Below, in pieces: positions 18,980 to 29,349 of a stretch of DNA of 64,000 bases. Source of the DNA: Bacillus sp. SM2101 (GTDB taxonomy: Bacteria; Bacillota; Bacilli; Bacillales; SM2101); assembly GCF_018588585.1 (NCBI RefSeq), contig NZ_JAEUFG010000009.1, forward strand, positions 168,874-232,873. The letters are read 5' to 3'. Within the stretch, counting starts at the first letter, position 1, and every line of letters begins with the position of its first letter. The notes beneath the pieces were generated by a model. The model saw only the letters and a list, made by a program, of their open reading frames with translations, did not search any database and was not told the DNA's origin. The position numbers and the translations under genes are program-made.

Positions 18980-19433
18980 TAAGAAAGGGTCTTCGAAAAC
19001 TTTGTTGCATTTTTTCACCTACATTTGAGCAACTGGATGAGTATGATATGATTTTTATAGTCTTTAAAGAAGATAAGGTGCCGAACGTGTTTAGCGCTTA
19101 TTATAAGGCGCTTTTTGTAAACTTTGTTCCTATAGTTCCTAAAACAGATGATAAAGATACTGTTTTACTCAACAGTCATCGTTTTATAGAAGAAGCTTGT
19201 CTCGAATACTAGTTTTATACGAGTTATATTTTGTTACGCAAACTACATTCTATACAAAAACCAGCCTGTTATGAAAATCTACAATTAATGTGAAAACAGC
19301 CAATAGAAAAATCTGAACTAGGTAGAAATGTTAATGTATTGCTGTTTCAATCCGCATTCTTTGCCAAAATCATGAAACTTCCTACTATTTTTATTCGTAT
19401 ATTATATATATAACTAAATTTGGGGGAGTTTGT
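18980..19433. other. Gene-less stretch with repeat copy
   Basis: No gene seen; main content is a repeat copy at 19106-19267 and a trace at about 18990-19060. Confidence 0.45.
19106..19267. repeat. Interspersed repeat with inverted ends, copy 3
   Basis: Left end AGGCGCTTTTTGTAAACTTTG and right end with CAGCCT; inner part includes CATCGTTTTATAGAAGAA as in the copy at 21839-21973. Confidence 0.55.
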
Positions 19434-19652
19434 ATGAAATTTATAATATTTGGGTTTATCTTGTTAGTTATTATTATTGCCATTACTGCGATTAGTACTG
19501 GAAATGCTAACAGAACAAAACATCGTATTCATAAGACAAGTTCATCAACTAGTAGTAACAATGATGGAAATGGTGTAGGCTTATATTCATCTGATTACGG
19601 TCATGGCGACAGTGGGGGCAGTGGTGACAGCGGAGGAGGAGGGGGAGAATAA
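19434..19652 (+). CDS. Small membrane-anchored Gly/Ser-rich protein
   Basis: A 72-residue protein with one N-terminal membrane segment (about 3-20), a short basic stretch, and a low-complexity tail rich in Ser, Gly and Asp that ends in a run of Gly. Ribosome binding site GGGGGAG precedes the ATG. Proteins with this build are found singly in Bacillus; no function is known to me. Confidence 0.6.
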   Translation: MKFIIFGFILLVIIIAITAISTGNANRTKHRIHKTSSSTSSNNDGNGVGLYSSDYGHGDSGGSGDSGGGGGE

Positions 19653-19788
19653 ATAAAACTAACTGTATTTTTAAATAAAGGCCCATAAACGAGGTTTTAT
19701 ATGTTAGTCATCGTTGTACAGAAGAAAAAATGCTAAGAATTTCTAGTTGAAACGTGTTCTTTCTTAATACGAAAAACAACTTAAATTA

Positions 19789-19828
19789 TAAACCCATTAA
19801 CTGATTTATATTAGTTAATGGGTTTTCT
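19789..19828. terminator. Bidirectional terminator
   Basis: AAACCCATTAACT / AGTTAATGGGTTT arms around a short loop between a plus-strand and a minus-strand gene. Confidence 0.75.
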
Positions 19829-19873
19829 TCAGCAGGTTAGCTTTATCTTTATTTTTCTAATCCTACAAAATTG

Positions 19874-21007
19874 TTATTCTTTTTCATTTAACCAATTTGC
19901 CATGACTCTGAGAGCAAGGCCGAAATTTCCCACCTGACAGTGATTATGAGCATGATCATCTCTAGTGAAGATTCTTTCAGTTATAGACTTTGCATTCGTT
20001 AAAGCTTTTACTTGAATATCGTGCATTTTTAGCGGTATAAAATGATCTTCTGACCCTGTTAATATTAATACATCTTGTGTAACGTGTTCTGATTTTAAAT
20101 GTGCAGCATTGAATTCTAATAATGCCATGCCACCATCTAACGGAGTATCAGTTTTAGTAATATAAATTAAATTATCGGTTCCCCATTTTTCTTGCGGCAT
20201 CATCTTCATTTTTACATCAGCCATCCAATACATTAATTTAGGATGTTTGAAAAGCCATAAAGCAAACTTCTCAATAATAGGTGGGGGGATTTTCATGTAG
20301 TCGTAGGCTATACTAAGAGCAATCACTCGTTTAATTCGCTGTTCATGCGCAGCTGCTCTGAAGCAAAGCCAGCCACCCATGGACACACCTAATAAGGTTA
20401 CGTCATTTAACTTAAAGTAATCTAGAACGGCTTTTGTTGGTTTTTCCCATTCATAACTAAGTGCTAAGCCAGATTTTTTTAAGGCACCACCTTGCCCTGG
20501 ACCTTCAAATAATATGACCTCATAGTTTAAATGTGCAAAATAGCTTGCCATTGAGTATAGCTCTTCCATAAATGAATCAAATCCACCATGAATGACAATT
20601 GTTCCTCTGGCATTTTTATTGTTAGAAGGTAGTCTCATTGCAGGTAAGTATACATTTTCGTAGGGTATGTTATAACGTTCAATATCATGTTCAACAAACA
20701 GGTCATTATAAAACATTTCAATGAATGTATCATACAGTCTTAATTTATCTGGGTCATTCGGATGAGTAAAAAATTCTGCAGCCCTGTAATAAAATGTTCC
20801 ATTCATTATGCGTTTTTCATCAATAGCTTTTTCAGCCTGCTTTATCATTTCCTCCTTCCAATCTTCTAACTTTTTTATTCTGGTAGCTGCATCCACCATG
20901 TCTTCTTTTCGTGTGTATCCCATTGAATACCACCGATTCATTTGATAGTCTATAATTTTTGTTTTATGAAAATCATGGTATCCTACAGGATAATCAAATT
21001 GGGCCAT
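19874..21007 (-). CDS. Alpha/beta hydrolase, FrsA-like
   Basis: The 377-residue protein has a helical N-terminal region and a C-terminal alpha/beta hydrolase domain: oxyanion-hole region GTIVIHGGFDS, elbow GVSMGGW with the nucleophilic Ser, an Asp in GSEDHFIP, and a late His in AHNHCQVG. This build matches esterase-like FrsA/2,6-dihydropseudooxynicotine hydrolase relatives. It is preceded on the same strand by a TetR regulator 181 bases upstream, which probably controls it. Confidence 0.85.
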   Translation of the reverse strand: MAQFDYPVGYHDFHKTKIIDYQMNRWYSMGYTRKEDMVDAATRIKKLEDWKEEMIKQAEKAIDEKRIMNGTFYYRAAEFFTHPNDPDKLRLYDTFIEMFYNDLFVEHDIERYNIPYENVYLPAMRLPSNNKNARGTIVIHGGFDSFMEELYSMASYFAHLNYEVILFEGPGQGGALKKSGLALSYEWEKPTKAVLDYFKLNDVTLLGVSMGGWLCFRAAAHEQRIKRVIALSIAYDYMKIPPPIIEKFALWLFKHPKLMYWMADVKMKMMPQEKWGTDNLIYITKTDTPLDGGMALLEFNAAHLKSEHVTQDVLILTGSEDHFIPLKMHDIQVKALTNAKSITERIFTRDDHAHNHCQVGNFGLALRVMANWLNEKE

Positions 21008-21188
21008 ATAATAACTCTCCTTTTCAAATTAAGCTCGTTATTTTGAAAAATAATTGAATGCAGAAAGGAACCATTACTTCAACGATGCACAGATGTAGCA
21101 TATACCTTACTCCAAATTATCAGTTAGTCAGGTAGAGACTTAAATCTTCACCTACTTTGCTGATGTCAACATGTGATGGTTAAGATCA

Positions 21189-21794
21189 TTATTGATCTGT
21201 CAGGCCATTTTTAAGGAAATCAATTAAGTGGTTTAGACTTGACTCATAGTGATCAGGCTTTGACATATCCGCTACATCCACAATATTAGTGAACAAGAAA
21301 CCAATTAGTGATTGGACGAATTCCAGTGGTAGTGTCTGCCTAATTTCACCTTTGTTATAGGATGCTTCAATGAGCTTGTTCATTTGGTCATTATCCTGAA
21401 AATTATGCCTTGTCAACGCCTTTTCGTATATGGGAGTTCCTTTTTCTTTAATAAAGCTGTTTGCAAAACGATTAATATCTGGATATTCATTGGCAAATTG
21501 CATTCCAATTCTGATTTGTGTTTTAAATATCGAAAAAATGTCTTTGGAATAATCACTTGGATTCATAACCTTGACAAGGAATAGTTGCTTTTTTTGAATC
21601 AACATGTCTATGAGATTTAAGTAAAGATCTTCCTTGTTGTTAAAATGGTAGTAAAATGAGCCCTTACTCATATTCGCTGTCTTCAAAATATGATTTAATG
21701 AGGCTTTGTCATAGCCTTTTTCCACAAATTCATTTAATGCTGCTTGCATTAACGCATCTGAATGTTCGAATTCTTTATTAAATCCTCGCGTCAA
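21189..21794 (-). CDS. TetR family transcriptional regulator
   Basis: The 201-residue protein has the N-terminal TetR DNA-binding domain (FVEKGYDKASLNHILKTANMSKGSFYYHF, helix-turn-helix at about 26-50) and a ligand-binding C-terminal domain. TetR repressors usually act on themselves and a neighbour. A double palindrome overlaps a good promoter 210 bases upstream on the coding strand (22002-22035). The downstream hydrolase gene is the likely partner. Confidence 0.9.
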   Translation of the reverse strand: MTRGFNKEFEHSDALMQAALNEFVEKGYDKASLNHILKTANMSKGSFYYHFNNKEDLYLNLIDMLIQKKQLFLVKVMNPSDYSKDIFSIFKTQIRIGMQFANEYPDINRFANSFIKEKGTPIYEKALTRHNFQDNDQMNKLIEASYNKGEIRQTLPLEFVQSLIGFLFTNIVDVADMSKPDHYESSLNHLIDFLKNGLTDQ

Positions 21795-21838
21795 TTACAT
21801 CATCTCCTACAAGTTTTTAATCTTAATCGTTAACTCTG

Positions 21839-21973
21839 TTCGTAAACTTTGTTGTTATAGTTCTTTATCCTGAAGATAAAGAATACCATCGTTTTATATG
21901 AGAATAGATGGCACGAAATCTAGCTGTATTCGTGTTTATTAGTGCAAAAAAACACGCTATGCTGAAATAGCCT
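21839..21973. repeat. Interspersed repeat with inverted ends, copy 4
   Basis: TTCGTAAACTTTGTTGTTATAG at the left and AAATAGCCT at the right. It lies between the tetR promoter and the tetR start, so it would be transcribed as leader RNA. Confidence 0.6.
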
Positions 21974-22001
21974 GATAGTTAATGCTGCTTGCTTATTATA
22001 T

Positions 22002-22030
22002 ATATTAGACCGAATGGTCTAGACCGTCAA
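22002..22030 (-). promoter_or_regulatory. Promoter of tetR
   Basis: Read on the minus strand: TTGACG, seventeen bases, TAATAT, close to the sigma-A consensus. Both boxes overlap the palindromes of the candidate operator at 22006-22035. Confidence 0.65.
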
Positions 22031-22035
22031 GTCTA
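22006..22035. promoter_or_regulatory. Double palindromic operator, candidate TetR site
   Basis: TAGACC-GAAT-GGTCTA at 22006-22021 is perfect; TAGACC-GTCA-AGTCTA at 22020-22035 is nearly so, and the two share two bases. TetR/AcrR regulators typically bind such GACCGNNNGGTC-like repeats as dimers of dimers. Confidence 0.7.
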
Positions 22036-22486
22036 ATCTCGGGATAACAAGCATAAAATTGGTGGCATAGTGGGGGATATGAGAAAAAGTGACTAAGAAA
22101 ATCATTGAATGATAAATTTAAACTAAAGACTTTTTGCTTGAATTTTGTTTTTTTACTAAAAATGGACAGTATTATGAGTTTTATAGGAGCTAGAAAAGGT
22201 GTCTTGAACGCTAGATATATACGTGTGTATATCTTAAAAGTAAAAACAGCAACCATTGTGAAAATAGCCAATCAAAATGAATTCGGAGGGAGCTTACAAT
22301 ATGACAAAAAAATCCTTAGCTCAGAGGTTCTAAGCTAAGGATTGGATTATAATATGAGATCGTATGAATACATTAAAAAGCATTGTGGACTGCTAACCTG
22401 TATGTTAATCAAACTGATTGGAACAACCTTTTAAAAGAGACTGTTTGTCAAAGAATAGATCATACATTCGTTATGTACAATAGTGT
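22036..22486. other. Gene-less stretch with lexA terminator and repeat fragment
   Basis: Contains a repeat fragment at about 22198-22269 (GCTAGATATATACGTGTGTA, then a right end with GTGAAAATAGCC) and the lexA terminator. Nothing else recognised. Confidence 0.45.
22305..22343 (-). terminator. Terminator of lexA
   Basis: Read on the minus strand: AATCCTTAGCTT ... GAGCTAAGGATT hairpin followed by seven T. Confidence 0.8.
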
Positions 22487-23110
22487 TTAATGGATGGTAC
22501 GATACACCCCGATTACTTTTCCTAATATAGCTACATTACGAAGAATAATAGGTTCTAAAGTTGAGTTTTCTGGCTGAAGTCTTATATAGTCTTTTTCTTT
22601 AAAAAATCTTTTTACTGTTGCCTCGTCATCCTCTGTCATTGCAACAACGATATCTCCATTTGAAGCAGTTTGTTGTTGCCGAACAATGACGTGATCCCCA
22701 TCTAATATACCGGCCTCAATCATGCTATCTCCCATTACTTCAAGCATAAATACATTTTCGTCAGGGGATACAAGTTTATCAGGAAGAGGGAAGTATTCTT
22801 CAACATTTTCAATTGCTGTTATTGGTTGACCAGCTGTTACCTTTCCTATGATCGGTACATTCATGACGTTATTTTTTGGGATTACATCAGCAGGATCTAA
22901 ATCTAATATTTCAATTGCTCTAGGTTTCGTTGGGTCTCTACGGATTAGTCCCTTACTTTCTAAACGAGATAAATGACCATGAACTGTTGAGCTTGAAGCT
23001 AGCCCTACCGCTTCTCCAATTTCTCTAACAGAAGGTGGATATCCCTTTGATTGTACTTCTTGTTTTATGAAATCTAGTATGTCTTGTTGCCTTTTCGATA
23101 ATTTTGCCAT
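22487..23110 (-). CDS. lexA: SOS repressor LexA
   Basis: The 207-residue protein has the winged helix ([24 protein letters not shown]), the Ala-Gly self-cleavage site (KVTAGQPI, about residue 92), the catalytic Ser in GDSMIEAGI and the Lys in ATVKRFF. LexA represses DNA damage genes until RecA filaments trigger self-cleavage. ATG at 23110 follows GAGGTG by six bases; an ATG nine bases upstream is less suitable. It is divergent from yneA, and three candidate LexA boxes lie between. Confidence 0.97.
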   Translation of the reverse strand: MAKLSKRQQDILDFIKQEVQSKGYPPSVREIGEAVGLASSSTVHGHLSRLESKGLIRRDPTKPRAIEILDLDPADVIPKNNVMNVPIIGKVTAGQPITAIENVEEYFPLPDKLVSPDENVFMLEVMGDSMIEAGILDGDHVIVRQQQTASNGDIVVAMTEDDEATVKRFFKEKDYIRLQPENSTLEPIILRNVAILGKVIGVYRTIH

Positions 23111-23258
23111 CGTTAGCACCTCATTATAATAATCTTTTCTATTGTTAGCATGTATACCCGTTCATAACATTTAAAAATTAAGATCATCTATTAATACTGT
23201 AAGGATATACTAGAAAGATTTTACTTTCATTCATTATAGCACGACTTGTTATGTATAA

Positions 23259-23272
23259 CAAACGTAAGTTCG
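23259..23272. promoter_or_regulatory. LexA box 1
   Basis: CAAACGTAAGTTCG differs from the Bacillus consensus CGAACNNNNGTTCG at one informative base. Lies in the lexA-yneA divergent region. Confidence 0.65.
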
Positions 23273-23287
23273 TAAAAATGTTGACAT

Positions 23288-23301
23288 AAAACATTTGTTC
23301 G
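23288..23301. promoter_or_regulatory. LexA box 2
   Basis: AAAACATTTGTTCG: right half-site perfect, left half-site two mismatches from CGAACNNNNGTTCG. Confidence 0.6.
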
Positions 23302-23318
23302 TATACAATAACTAAAAA

Positions 23319-23332
23319 CGAACAAGTATTCT
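23319..23332. promoter_or_regulatory. LexA box 3
   Basis: CGAACAAGTATTCT: left half-site perfect, right half-site degenerate. It is 21 bases before the yneA start. Confidence 0.5.
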
Positions 23333-23352
23333 GTTAATCAGGGGGACTTATT

Positions 23353-23667
23353 ATGAAACAATCTAAAATTTACTATATCTTGTTTTTTACTGTTTTTATC
23401 GGCTTTGCTTTTGCACTAATTACTTCTTATAAGGATATCGAGAAAAATGATTACATTACTATTAAAGTAGAAGATGGAGATACACTTTGGGATATTGCGT
23501 CCGAGTATAGTAACAGTCACGATTTATCAATCAATGACTTTATCAGTTGGGTAGAGGATGTAAATCAAATAGCTCCTGATAGAATTTTTTATGGTGATGA
23601 AATTTATATTCCAGTGTTAAAATCAGAAGGTAATAAAATGTATGATACTTATGCAGTTAACAATTAA
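23353..23667 (+). CDS. yneA: SOS cell division inhibitor YneA
   Basis: A 104-residue protein with an N-terminal membrane segment (about 6-25) and a LysM domain (VEDGDTLWDIASEYS ... YGDEIYIP). YneA delays septation during the SOS response and is cleared by proteolysis. Divergent from lexA with shared boxes, and followed after 12 bases by yneB, as in B. subtilis. Confidence 0.93.
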   Translation: MKQSKIYYILFFTVFIGFAFALITSYKDIEKNDYITIKVEDGDTLWDIASEYSNSHDLSINDFISWVEDVNQIAPDRIFYGDEIYIPVLKSEGNKMYDTYAVNN

Positions 23668-24330
<663 letters not shown>

Positions 24331-24937
24331 ATGGCTAACAATAGAATGAACGAATGCTGTAGTATACAAGTTACAATTGTATACTTTTATTACGTTGTTA
24401 TTGAAAGGCACTTTTCGTAAGCTTTGTTACTATTATTATTACTTTAGTACCAAGAAAAGTGGCTTTACATGTTAGTCATCGTTGTAGAGAAGAATAGATG
24501 CCACAATCTGCAGTTGAGTCTAAATATAAAAACAATCATCAATGCGAAAACAGCCTTTCGAAACTTGGTAGCTATTATAATAAAGGAATAGACAGTAAGA
24601 CGGAGTTTTGATTGGGTCCCCAAAATTATAAGTAGAGAAGGTACGACAAAAGCTAGATGTATACGTGATTAATTCTTAGTCTGAAAAGCAACAGTCTGTA
24701 TGAAAATAGGCTATTAAAATGACACTATTGGCAATATCATTGTATTCAACTAAAGTGGAAGGTTAAAACGTAATTATTAGCCGATTGACAATGTTTTCAG
24801 AGAAGAAAAAATCCAGCAATTGCTAATTGTATAAGTCTTTAGTTTTTTGTACTAAAACAAAACCGTTGAAAATGAAGCTCTCTTCTTGTAATATGTACAG
24901 AACATAATATCCTATTGAATAGAAAGGGAGCATTGAC
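24331..24937. other. Gene-less stretch with repeat copies
   Basis: 600 bases with no gene. Holds the clear repeat copy at 24406-24556 and a right-hand fragment near 24660-24720 (AGCTAGATGTATACGTG ... GAAAATAGGCT). Confidence 0.5.
24406..24556. repeat. Interspersed repeat with inverted ends, copy 5
   Basis: Left end AGGCACTTTTCGTAAGCTTT with GTTAC, right end ATGCGAAAACAGCCT; core has GTAGAGAAGAATAGATGCCAC. Confidence 0.7.
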
Positions 24938-25168
24938 GTGTTATCAAATGAAAAAATTAATCGTATTAACTATTTGTCAAAAAAATCTAAATCATCTGGG
25001 TTAACGGATGAAGAAAAACGTGAACAACAGGATTTACGCAAGGAATATATTCAATCGTTTCGTAATTCGATGGAAAATACTTTACATTCAGTAAAAGTAG
25101 TAGATAAAGAAGGAAATGATGTTACGCCTACAAAATTAAAAAAGAGTAAGAATAGCCGTTTTCATTAA
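24938..25168 (+). CDS. ynzC: YnzC, DUF896 family
   Basis: A 76-residue protein with the DUF896 helical hairpin (INRINYLSKKSKSSGLTDEEKREQQDLRKEYIQ). The family is linked to the SOS region in Bacillus; function unknown. The GTG start follows AAAGGGAG. Position between yneB and tkt matches B. subtilis. Confidence 0.93.
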   Translation: MLSNEKINRINYLSKKSKSSGLTDEEKREQQDLRKEYIQSFRNSMENTLHSVKVVDKEGNDVTPTKLKKSKNSRFH

Positions 25169-25389
25169 GGCTAGAGTTATTACCATTCGTAAATTTTTAT
25201 TTTATAATCTTCCTAAATTATAAGCTGAATGAAGGAAGTTTAAGGATACATCATTTTATGTATGGTTTTTTGTACATACTAAGAAAAGATGTTTTCTTGA
25301 ACAAAATGTATCTTTTTTTCACAATGTATGTACATTTGTTCATTTTGAATATATGATATGTACTATAATGATTGAAAGGGTGGTATTTT

Positions 25390-27396
25390 ATGTCACTTAA
25401 TATTGATGATTTATCTATTGCTGCAATCAGAACTTTATCGATTGATGCAATTGAGAAAGCTAACTCAGGACATCCAGGCATGCCGATGGGAGCTGCTCCT
25501 ATGGCATATACGTTGTGGACTAAATATATGAACCACAACCCGTCTAATCCTCAATGGTTTAATCGTGATCGCTTTGTATTATCAGCTGGGCACGGATCAA
25601 TGCTATTATATAGCTTATTACATTTAAGTGGTTATGACGTAACGATGGATGATATTAAAAATTTCCGTCAATGGGGAAGCAAAACACCAGGGCATCCAGA
25701 ATATGGGCATACTGCTGGAGTTGAAGCAACAACAGGGCCACTTGGTCAAGGTATCGCGATGGCTGTTGGTATGGCTATGGCTGAAAGACATATGGCATCT
25801 ACATATAATAAAGATACATTTAATGTTGTAGACCACTACACATATACAATTTGTGGTGACGGTGACTTAATGGAAGGTGTATCAGCTGAGGCGGCATCGC
25901 TAGCAGGTCACCTTAAGCTAGGACGTCTAGTTGTGTTATATGATTCAAACGATATATCTTTAGACGGCGACCTCGATAAGTCATTCTCTGAAAGTATCAA
26001 AAACCGTTACCAATCATACGGCTGGCAGTATATTCGTGTTGAAGATGGTAATGATATACAAGAATTATCGCAGGCTATTGAAGAAGCGAAGGCAGATACT
26101 GACCATCCAACGATGATTGAGATTAAAACAGTCATTGGCTACGGAGCACCTAATAAGTCAGGTAAGTCGGCAGTACATGGATCTCCACTAGGTGCAGATG
26201 AGTTAAAGTTAACGAAAGAGGCTTACAACTGGACATTTGAAGAAGATTTCCATGTACCGTCTGAAGTGTACGACAATTTCTCTGCTACTGTGAAAGATGC
26301 TGGTAGTAAAACAGAAGATGAATGGAACCAAATGTTTGCTCAGTATAAGGAGCAATACCCTGAGTTAGCAGCACAACTAGAAGCAGCTATTACAGGGAAA
26401 CTTCCAAATGGTTGGGAAAAGGAGTTACCAACTTATGAGGAAGGAAGTAGCTTAGCGACAAGATCCTCTTCTGGTGAGGTATTAAATGCTATTGCTAATA
26501 GTGTTCCACAATTTATAGGTGGATCTGCTGATCTAGCAGGATCTAATAAAACAATGATTAAAGAGTCAAATGACTTTATGCCAAATTCATATGGAGAAAA
26601 AAATATATGGTTTGGTGTACGTGAGTTTGCCATGGGAGCTGCTCTAAACGGTATGACACTTCATGGTGGTGTGAAAGTATTTGGTGGGACTTTCTTTGTA
26701 TTTTCTGATTACTTGCGTCCTGCCATTCGCTTAGCAGCTTTAATGAAATTACCAGTAACGTATGTATTTACGCACGATAGTATTGCTGTTGGTGAGGATG
26801 GACCAACTCACGAGCCAGTTGAACAGCTACCAGCCCTACGTGCAATGCCAGGTCTATCAGTCATTCGACCGGGTGATGCCAATGAGACAGCTGCAGCTTG
26901 GCAGGTGTCAATTGAAGCTACTGATAAGCCACACGCACTTGTGCTTACACGTCAGAACTTACCGACTTTACCAAACACGAAGCGTGATGCATATGAAGGT
27001 GTAAAACGAGGAGCATATGTTGTGTCTCCAACAAATAATGACAATGTAGATGCATTGCTCTTAGCATCTGGCTCAGAGGTTAGTCTAGCTGTTGAGGCGC
27101 AGAAGTCATTAGCTAATGATGGCATTCATGTATCAGTTGTTAGTATGCCATCTTGGGATCGTTTTGAAGAACAACCACAAGAATATAAAGATGCTGTTTT
27201 ACCTAAAAACATTAAAAAACGTTTAGGAATTGAAATGGCTTCTTCATTAGGATGGGAAAGATATACTGGCGATGAAGGTGAAATTATAGCGATCAATCAG
27301 TTTGGCGCATCTGCACCTGGAGAAAAAATAATGGCAGAGTATGGTTTTACAGTTGAAAATGTAGTTAACAAAGTAAAGAACTTATTACAAAAATAA
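25390..27396 (+). CDS. tkt: Transketolase
   Basis: The 668-residue enzyme moves two-carbon units between sugar phosphates in the non-oxidative pentose phosphate pathway, with thiamine diphosphate. Visible are [12 protein letters not shown], the cofactor-binding [13 protein letters not shown] with the metal-binding DSND..., the catalytic Glu region [14 protein letters not shown] and [19 protein letters not shown] at 25390 starts the family's usual N terminus; an ATG 18 bases upstream is less likely. A terminator follows. Confidence 0.97.
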   Translation: MSLNIDDLSIAAIRTLSIDAIEKANSGHPGMPMGAAPMAYTLWTKYMNHNPSNPQWFNRDRFVLSAGHGSMLLYSLLHLSGYDVTMDDIKNFRQWGSKTPGHPEYGHTAGVEATTGPLGQGIAMAVGMAMAERHMASTYNKDTFNVVDHYTYTICGDGDLMEGVSAEAASLAGHLKLGRLVVLYDSNDISLDGDLDKSFSESIKNRYQSYGWQYIRVEDGNDIQELSQAIEEAKADTDHPTMIEIKTVIGYGAPNKSGKSAVHGSPLGADELKLTKEAYNWTFEEDFHVPSEVYDNFSATVKDAGSKTEDEWNQMFAQYKEQYPELAAQLEAAITGKLPNGWEKELPTYEEGSSLATRSSSGEVLNAIANSVPQFIGGSADLAGSNKTMIKESNDFMPNSYGEKNIWFGVREFAMGAALNGMTLHGGVKVFGGTFFVFSDYLRPAIRLAALMKLPVTYVFTHDSIAVGEDGPTHEPVEQLPALRAMPGLSVIRPGDANETAAAWQVSIEATDKPHALVLTRQNLPTLPNTKRDAYEGVKRGAYVVSPTNNDNVDALLLASGSEVSLAVEAQKSLANDGIHVSVVSMPSWDRFEEQPQEYKDAVLPKNIKKRLGIEMASSLGWERYTGDEGEIIAINQFGASAPGEKIMAEYGFTVENVVNKVKNLLQK

Positions 27397-27399
27397 GCA

Positions 27400-27433
27400 A
27401 AAGAGGGCCTTTTTTCAAGGGCTCTTTTTTTTA
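27400..27433 (+). terminator. Terminator of tkt
   Basis: AGAG...CC / GG...CTCT imperfect hairpin followed by eight T. Confidence 0.6.
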
Positions 27434-27479
27434 GGCTGTTTTCGCAGACATTTTTTTCTTTTAGAATAGGAACGATAGC

Positions 27480-27902
27480 TTAACTTCTCCAACGCAAAAT
27501 AATACTTAAATGGCAACAATCAATTTCACTAGTTGCTAAAATAAAAGTGATTGTAATACCATCTGGATTAAATGAACATTCAACTTCTGAAGTAATCCCT
27601 GTTGATTTAATTAATTGTTCAACTTTATTTAACTGAGACTCTTGAGCGGCGGTCATGACCTGATGTGCAAATTCCTTAGAGTAAGCAATTTTATTTAGAA
27701 CTAAAGCGGCCTCACTCATCAACTTTTGCATTTCTTTTGCGGATTTACTAAACATTGTAGTGTCAACAGGAGGAAATTGTCTGTTGTTATATGGGTGTCG
27801 ACTAGTATGGTTTATATGATAGTCGTTAAGGCATGGAGGGGAATTATATATTATTTGATAATGGTATGCACTAGGATCACAATTACCTTTGGGGTTAAAC
27901 AC
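27480..27902 (-). CDS. Conserved Bacillaceae protein, unrecognised
   Basis: A 140-residue soluble protein. The N-terminal 45 residues are rich in Pro, Asn, His and Tyr, like a spore-coat or surface segment; the remainder (from FSKSAKEMQKLMSEAALVLNKIA) is helical and ends with two strands around CSFNPDGITITF. It has no signal peptide. The GTG start follows AGGAGG by nine bases. It is inserted between tkt and sirA relative to B. subtilis. No function known to me. Confidence 0.65.
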   Translation of the reverse strand: MFNPKGNCDPSAYHYQIIYNSPPCLNDYHINHTSRHPYNNRQFPPVDTTMFSKSAKEMQKLMSEAALVLNKIAYSKEFAHQVMTAAQESQLNKVEQLIKSTGITSEVECSFNPDGITITFILATSEIDCCHLSIILRWRS

Positions 27903-28207
27903 CTTATCATACCTCCTTCAATCTTTCTGTTAAGCTATTTTCGCTTGGTCGTCGTTTTCGCATTAATTGTTATATTACACGAATTGTATGCATGTTTTTT
28001 GTTTTAGAAGGAAAAACATTTATCTATGTGTAAGTAGCTTTCAACTTTTATATTATACGCTCATAAATAAAATAGGTGATTATCATTAAAAGAGAGATTA
28101 GACAGAATTCGGCAAAACAAGTGGTTCATTTTTGCGGAATAAGACAATAATTTAAATAAGACAAGTCTATAATTAAATTAAATATGTAGGATAAGGGAGG
28201 GAACTTT
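27903..28207. other. Intergenic region with repeat trace
   Basis: Carries AAGCTATTTTCG and GTTTTCGCATTAATTGTTA near 27930-27975, similar to left ends of the repeat. No gene seen. Confidence 0.4.
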
Positions 28208-28645
28208 GTGAGACACTATCGTATTTATTTAATTGAAGAACAATTTGCTAAGCATTATTTTGGACGAGAGAAAATGCTATTACAGCTGTTTGTAGATTAT
28301 GAACATGCTAATGGTGCAAGAAAACAATTACTAAAAAAACAAATTGAGTATATAACTCAACCAATTCCTACTCAAACAATCCACAAATTATTGGTGAAAC
28401 AACTACACAACCAGAACGATAATAACTCTCATCGTAAGGTTCATTCCATATTATTGCCTGATAACAAAAGCTATGCAAAATTAGTCGTATATGAAGAATA
28501 CATGCAATTAACTGCTGAAGGAAGCTATGAAGCTGAAGCTGTATTTTTTGAGATAATAAGAAAATTCGACCCATGTTTCTTAGCAATGGATATACAGCTC
28601 GATCGGTATGGCTGGTTAAAACCAGTTAAAATGAATGCTCTATAG
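28208..28645 (+). CDS. sirA: Sporulation inhibitor of replication SirA
   Basis: The 145-residue protein matches SirA (YneE) in its start (YRIYLIEEQFAKHYFGRE), in the ITQPIP segment and in the end FLAMDIQLDRYGWLKPVK. SirA binds DnaA domain I and blocks new rounds of replication at sporulation onset. The GTG start follows AGGGAGGG. Position between tkt and yneF matches B. subtilis. Confidence 0.92.
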   Translation: MRHYRIYLIEEQFAKHYFGREKMLLQLFVDYEHANGARKQLLKKQIEYITQPIPTQTIHKLLVKQLHNQNDNNSHRKVHSILLPDNKSYAKLVVYEEYMQLTAEGSYEAEAVFFEIIRKFDPCFLAMDIQLDRYGWLKPVKMNAL

Positions 28646-28830
28646 TAATGTTAGTGAATCTTTCATTACCATTATTGTATATATAATATTTTGAATATTC
28701 TGTAAAAAATAATAAAATGACATGTTTTTTATAAAAATTACTTCTTATTGAGACTTTTGTGCTTAACTATTGTATAATCGTATTTGGTTTAGTACACTGT
28801 AATGTAGACAATTTGAAGGAGGAAAATAGT

Positions 28831-29043
28831 ATGTGGGAAATAGTTCTATGGGTATCTTTAGGTTTAATTGCTGGAGTTGCTCTAGGATTTTTCATAGCTC
28901 GAAAATATATGATGAACTATCTTAAGAAAAATCCACCTATTAATGAACAAATGTTGAAAGTGATGATGGCGCAAATGGGTCAAAAGCCATCACAAAAGAA
29001 AATTAATCAAATGATGAAAGCAATGAACAACCAAATAAAATAA
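28831..29043 (+). CDS. yneF: YneF, UPF0154 membrane protein
   Basis: A 70-residue protein with one N-terminal membrane segment (about 4-24) and a conserved basic tail ([33 protein letters not shown]), the hallmark of UPF0154. Function unknown. AAGGAGG precedes the ATG at 28831. Confidence 0.93.
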   Translation: MWEIVLWVSLGLIAGVALGFFIARKYMMNYLKKNPPINEQMLKVMMAQMGQKPSQKKINQMMKAMNNQIK

Positions 29044-29048
29044 AGTTG

Positions 29049-29080
29049 TAAGGCACTCAAATGGTTGGGTGTCTTTTTAT
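29049..29080 (+). terminator. Terminator of yneF
   Basis: AGGCACTCAA / TTGGGTGTCT hairpin with two G-T pairs, followed by five T. Confidence 0.6.
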
Positions 29081-29349
29081 GAATTCGATTACAAATAATG
29101 AAGATGGTCTGCAAATAAACTGTTATGAAGTTTTCGTATATGTTAGATTATTCATACATATTATTTCTTTGCAATACTAATAAACATTATTTTTAATGTT
29201 TATGTATATGTACATACCTTATCATAGTAAATATCAAGCACTTTCTCACTGAGCGATGAAATCTTATTGGTGAAGAGGGTGAGGCAAGAGACTTAACTTA
29301 GTACAGCGATTTTCAAGCTTACTTGACTGAGTTCAATGGGGGACAAAAG
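29081..29349 (+). other. Leader of the ABC exporter operon
   Basis: No gene over 10 codons, but AACTTAGTA ... GACTGAGTT can form a stem near 29294-29336 and a five-codon frame (ATG at 29254) precedes it. The homologous B. subtilis bmrCD operon is controlled by attenuation through a leader peptide; whether this leader does so is not shown. Confidence 0.3.

Noticed and set aside
29081..29349. A known riboswitch before the ABC exporter
   Set aside because: I compared it by eye with the SAM, TPP, guanidine, PreQ1 and manganese riboswitch cores and found no matching conserved core.
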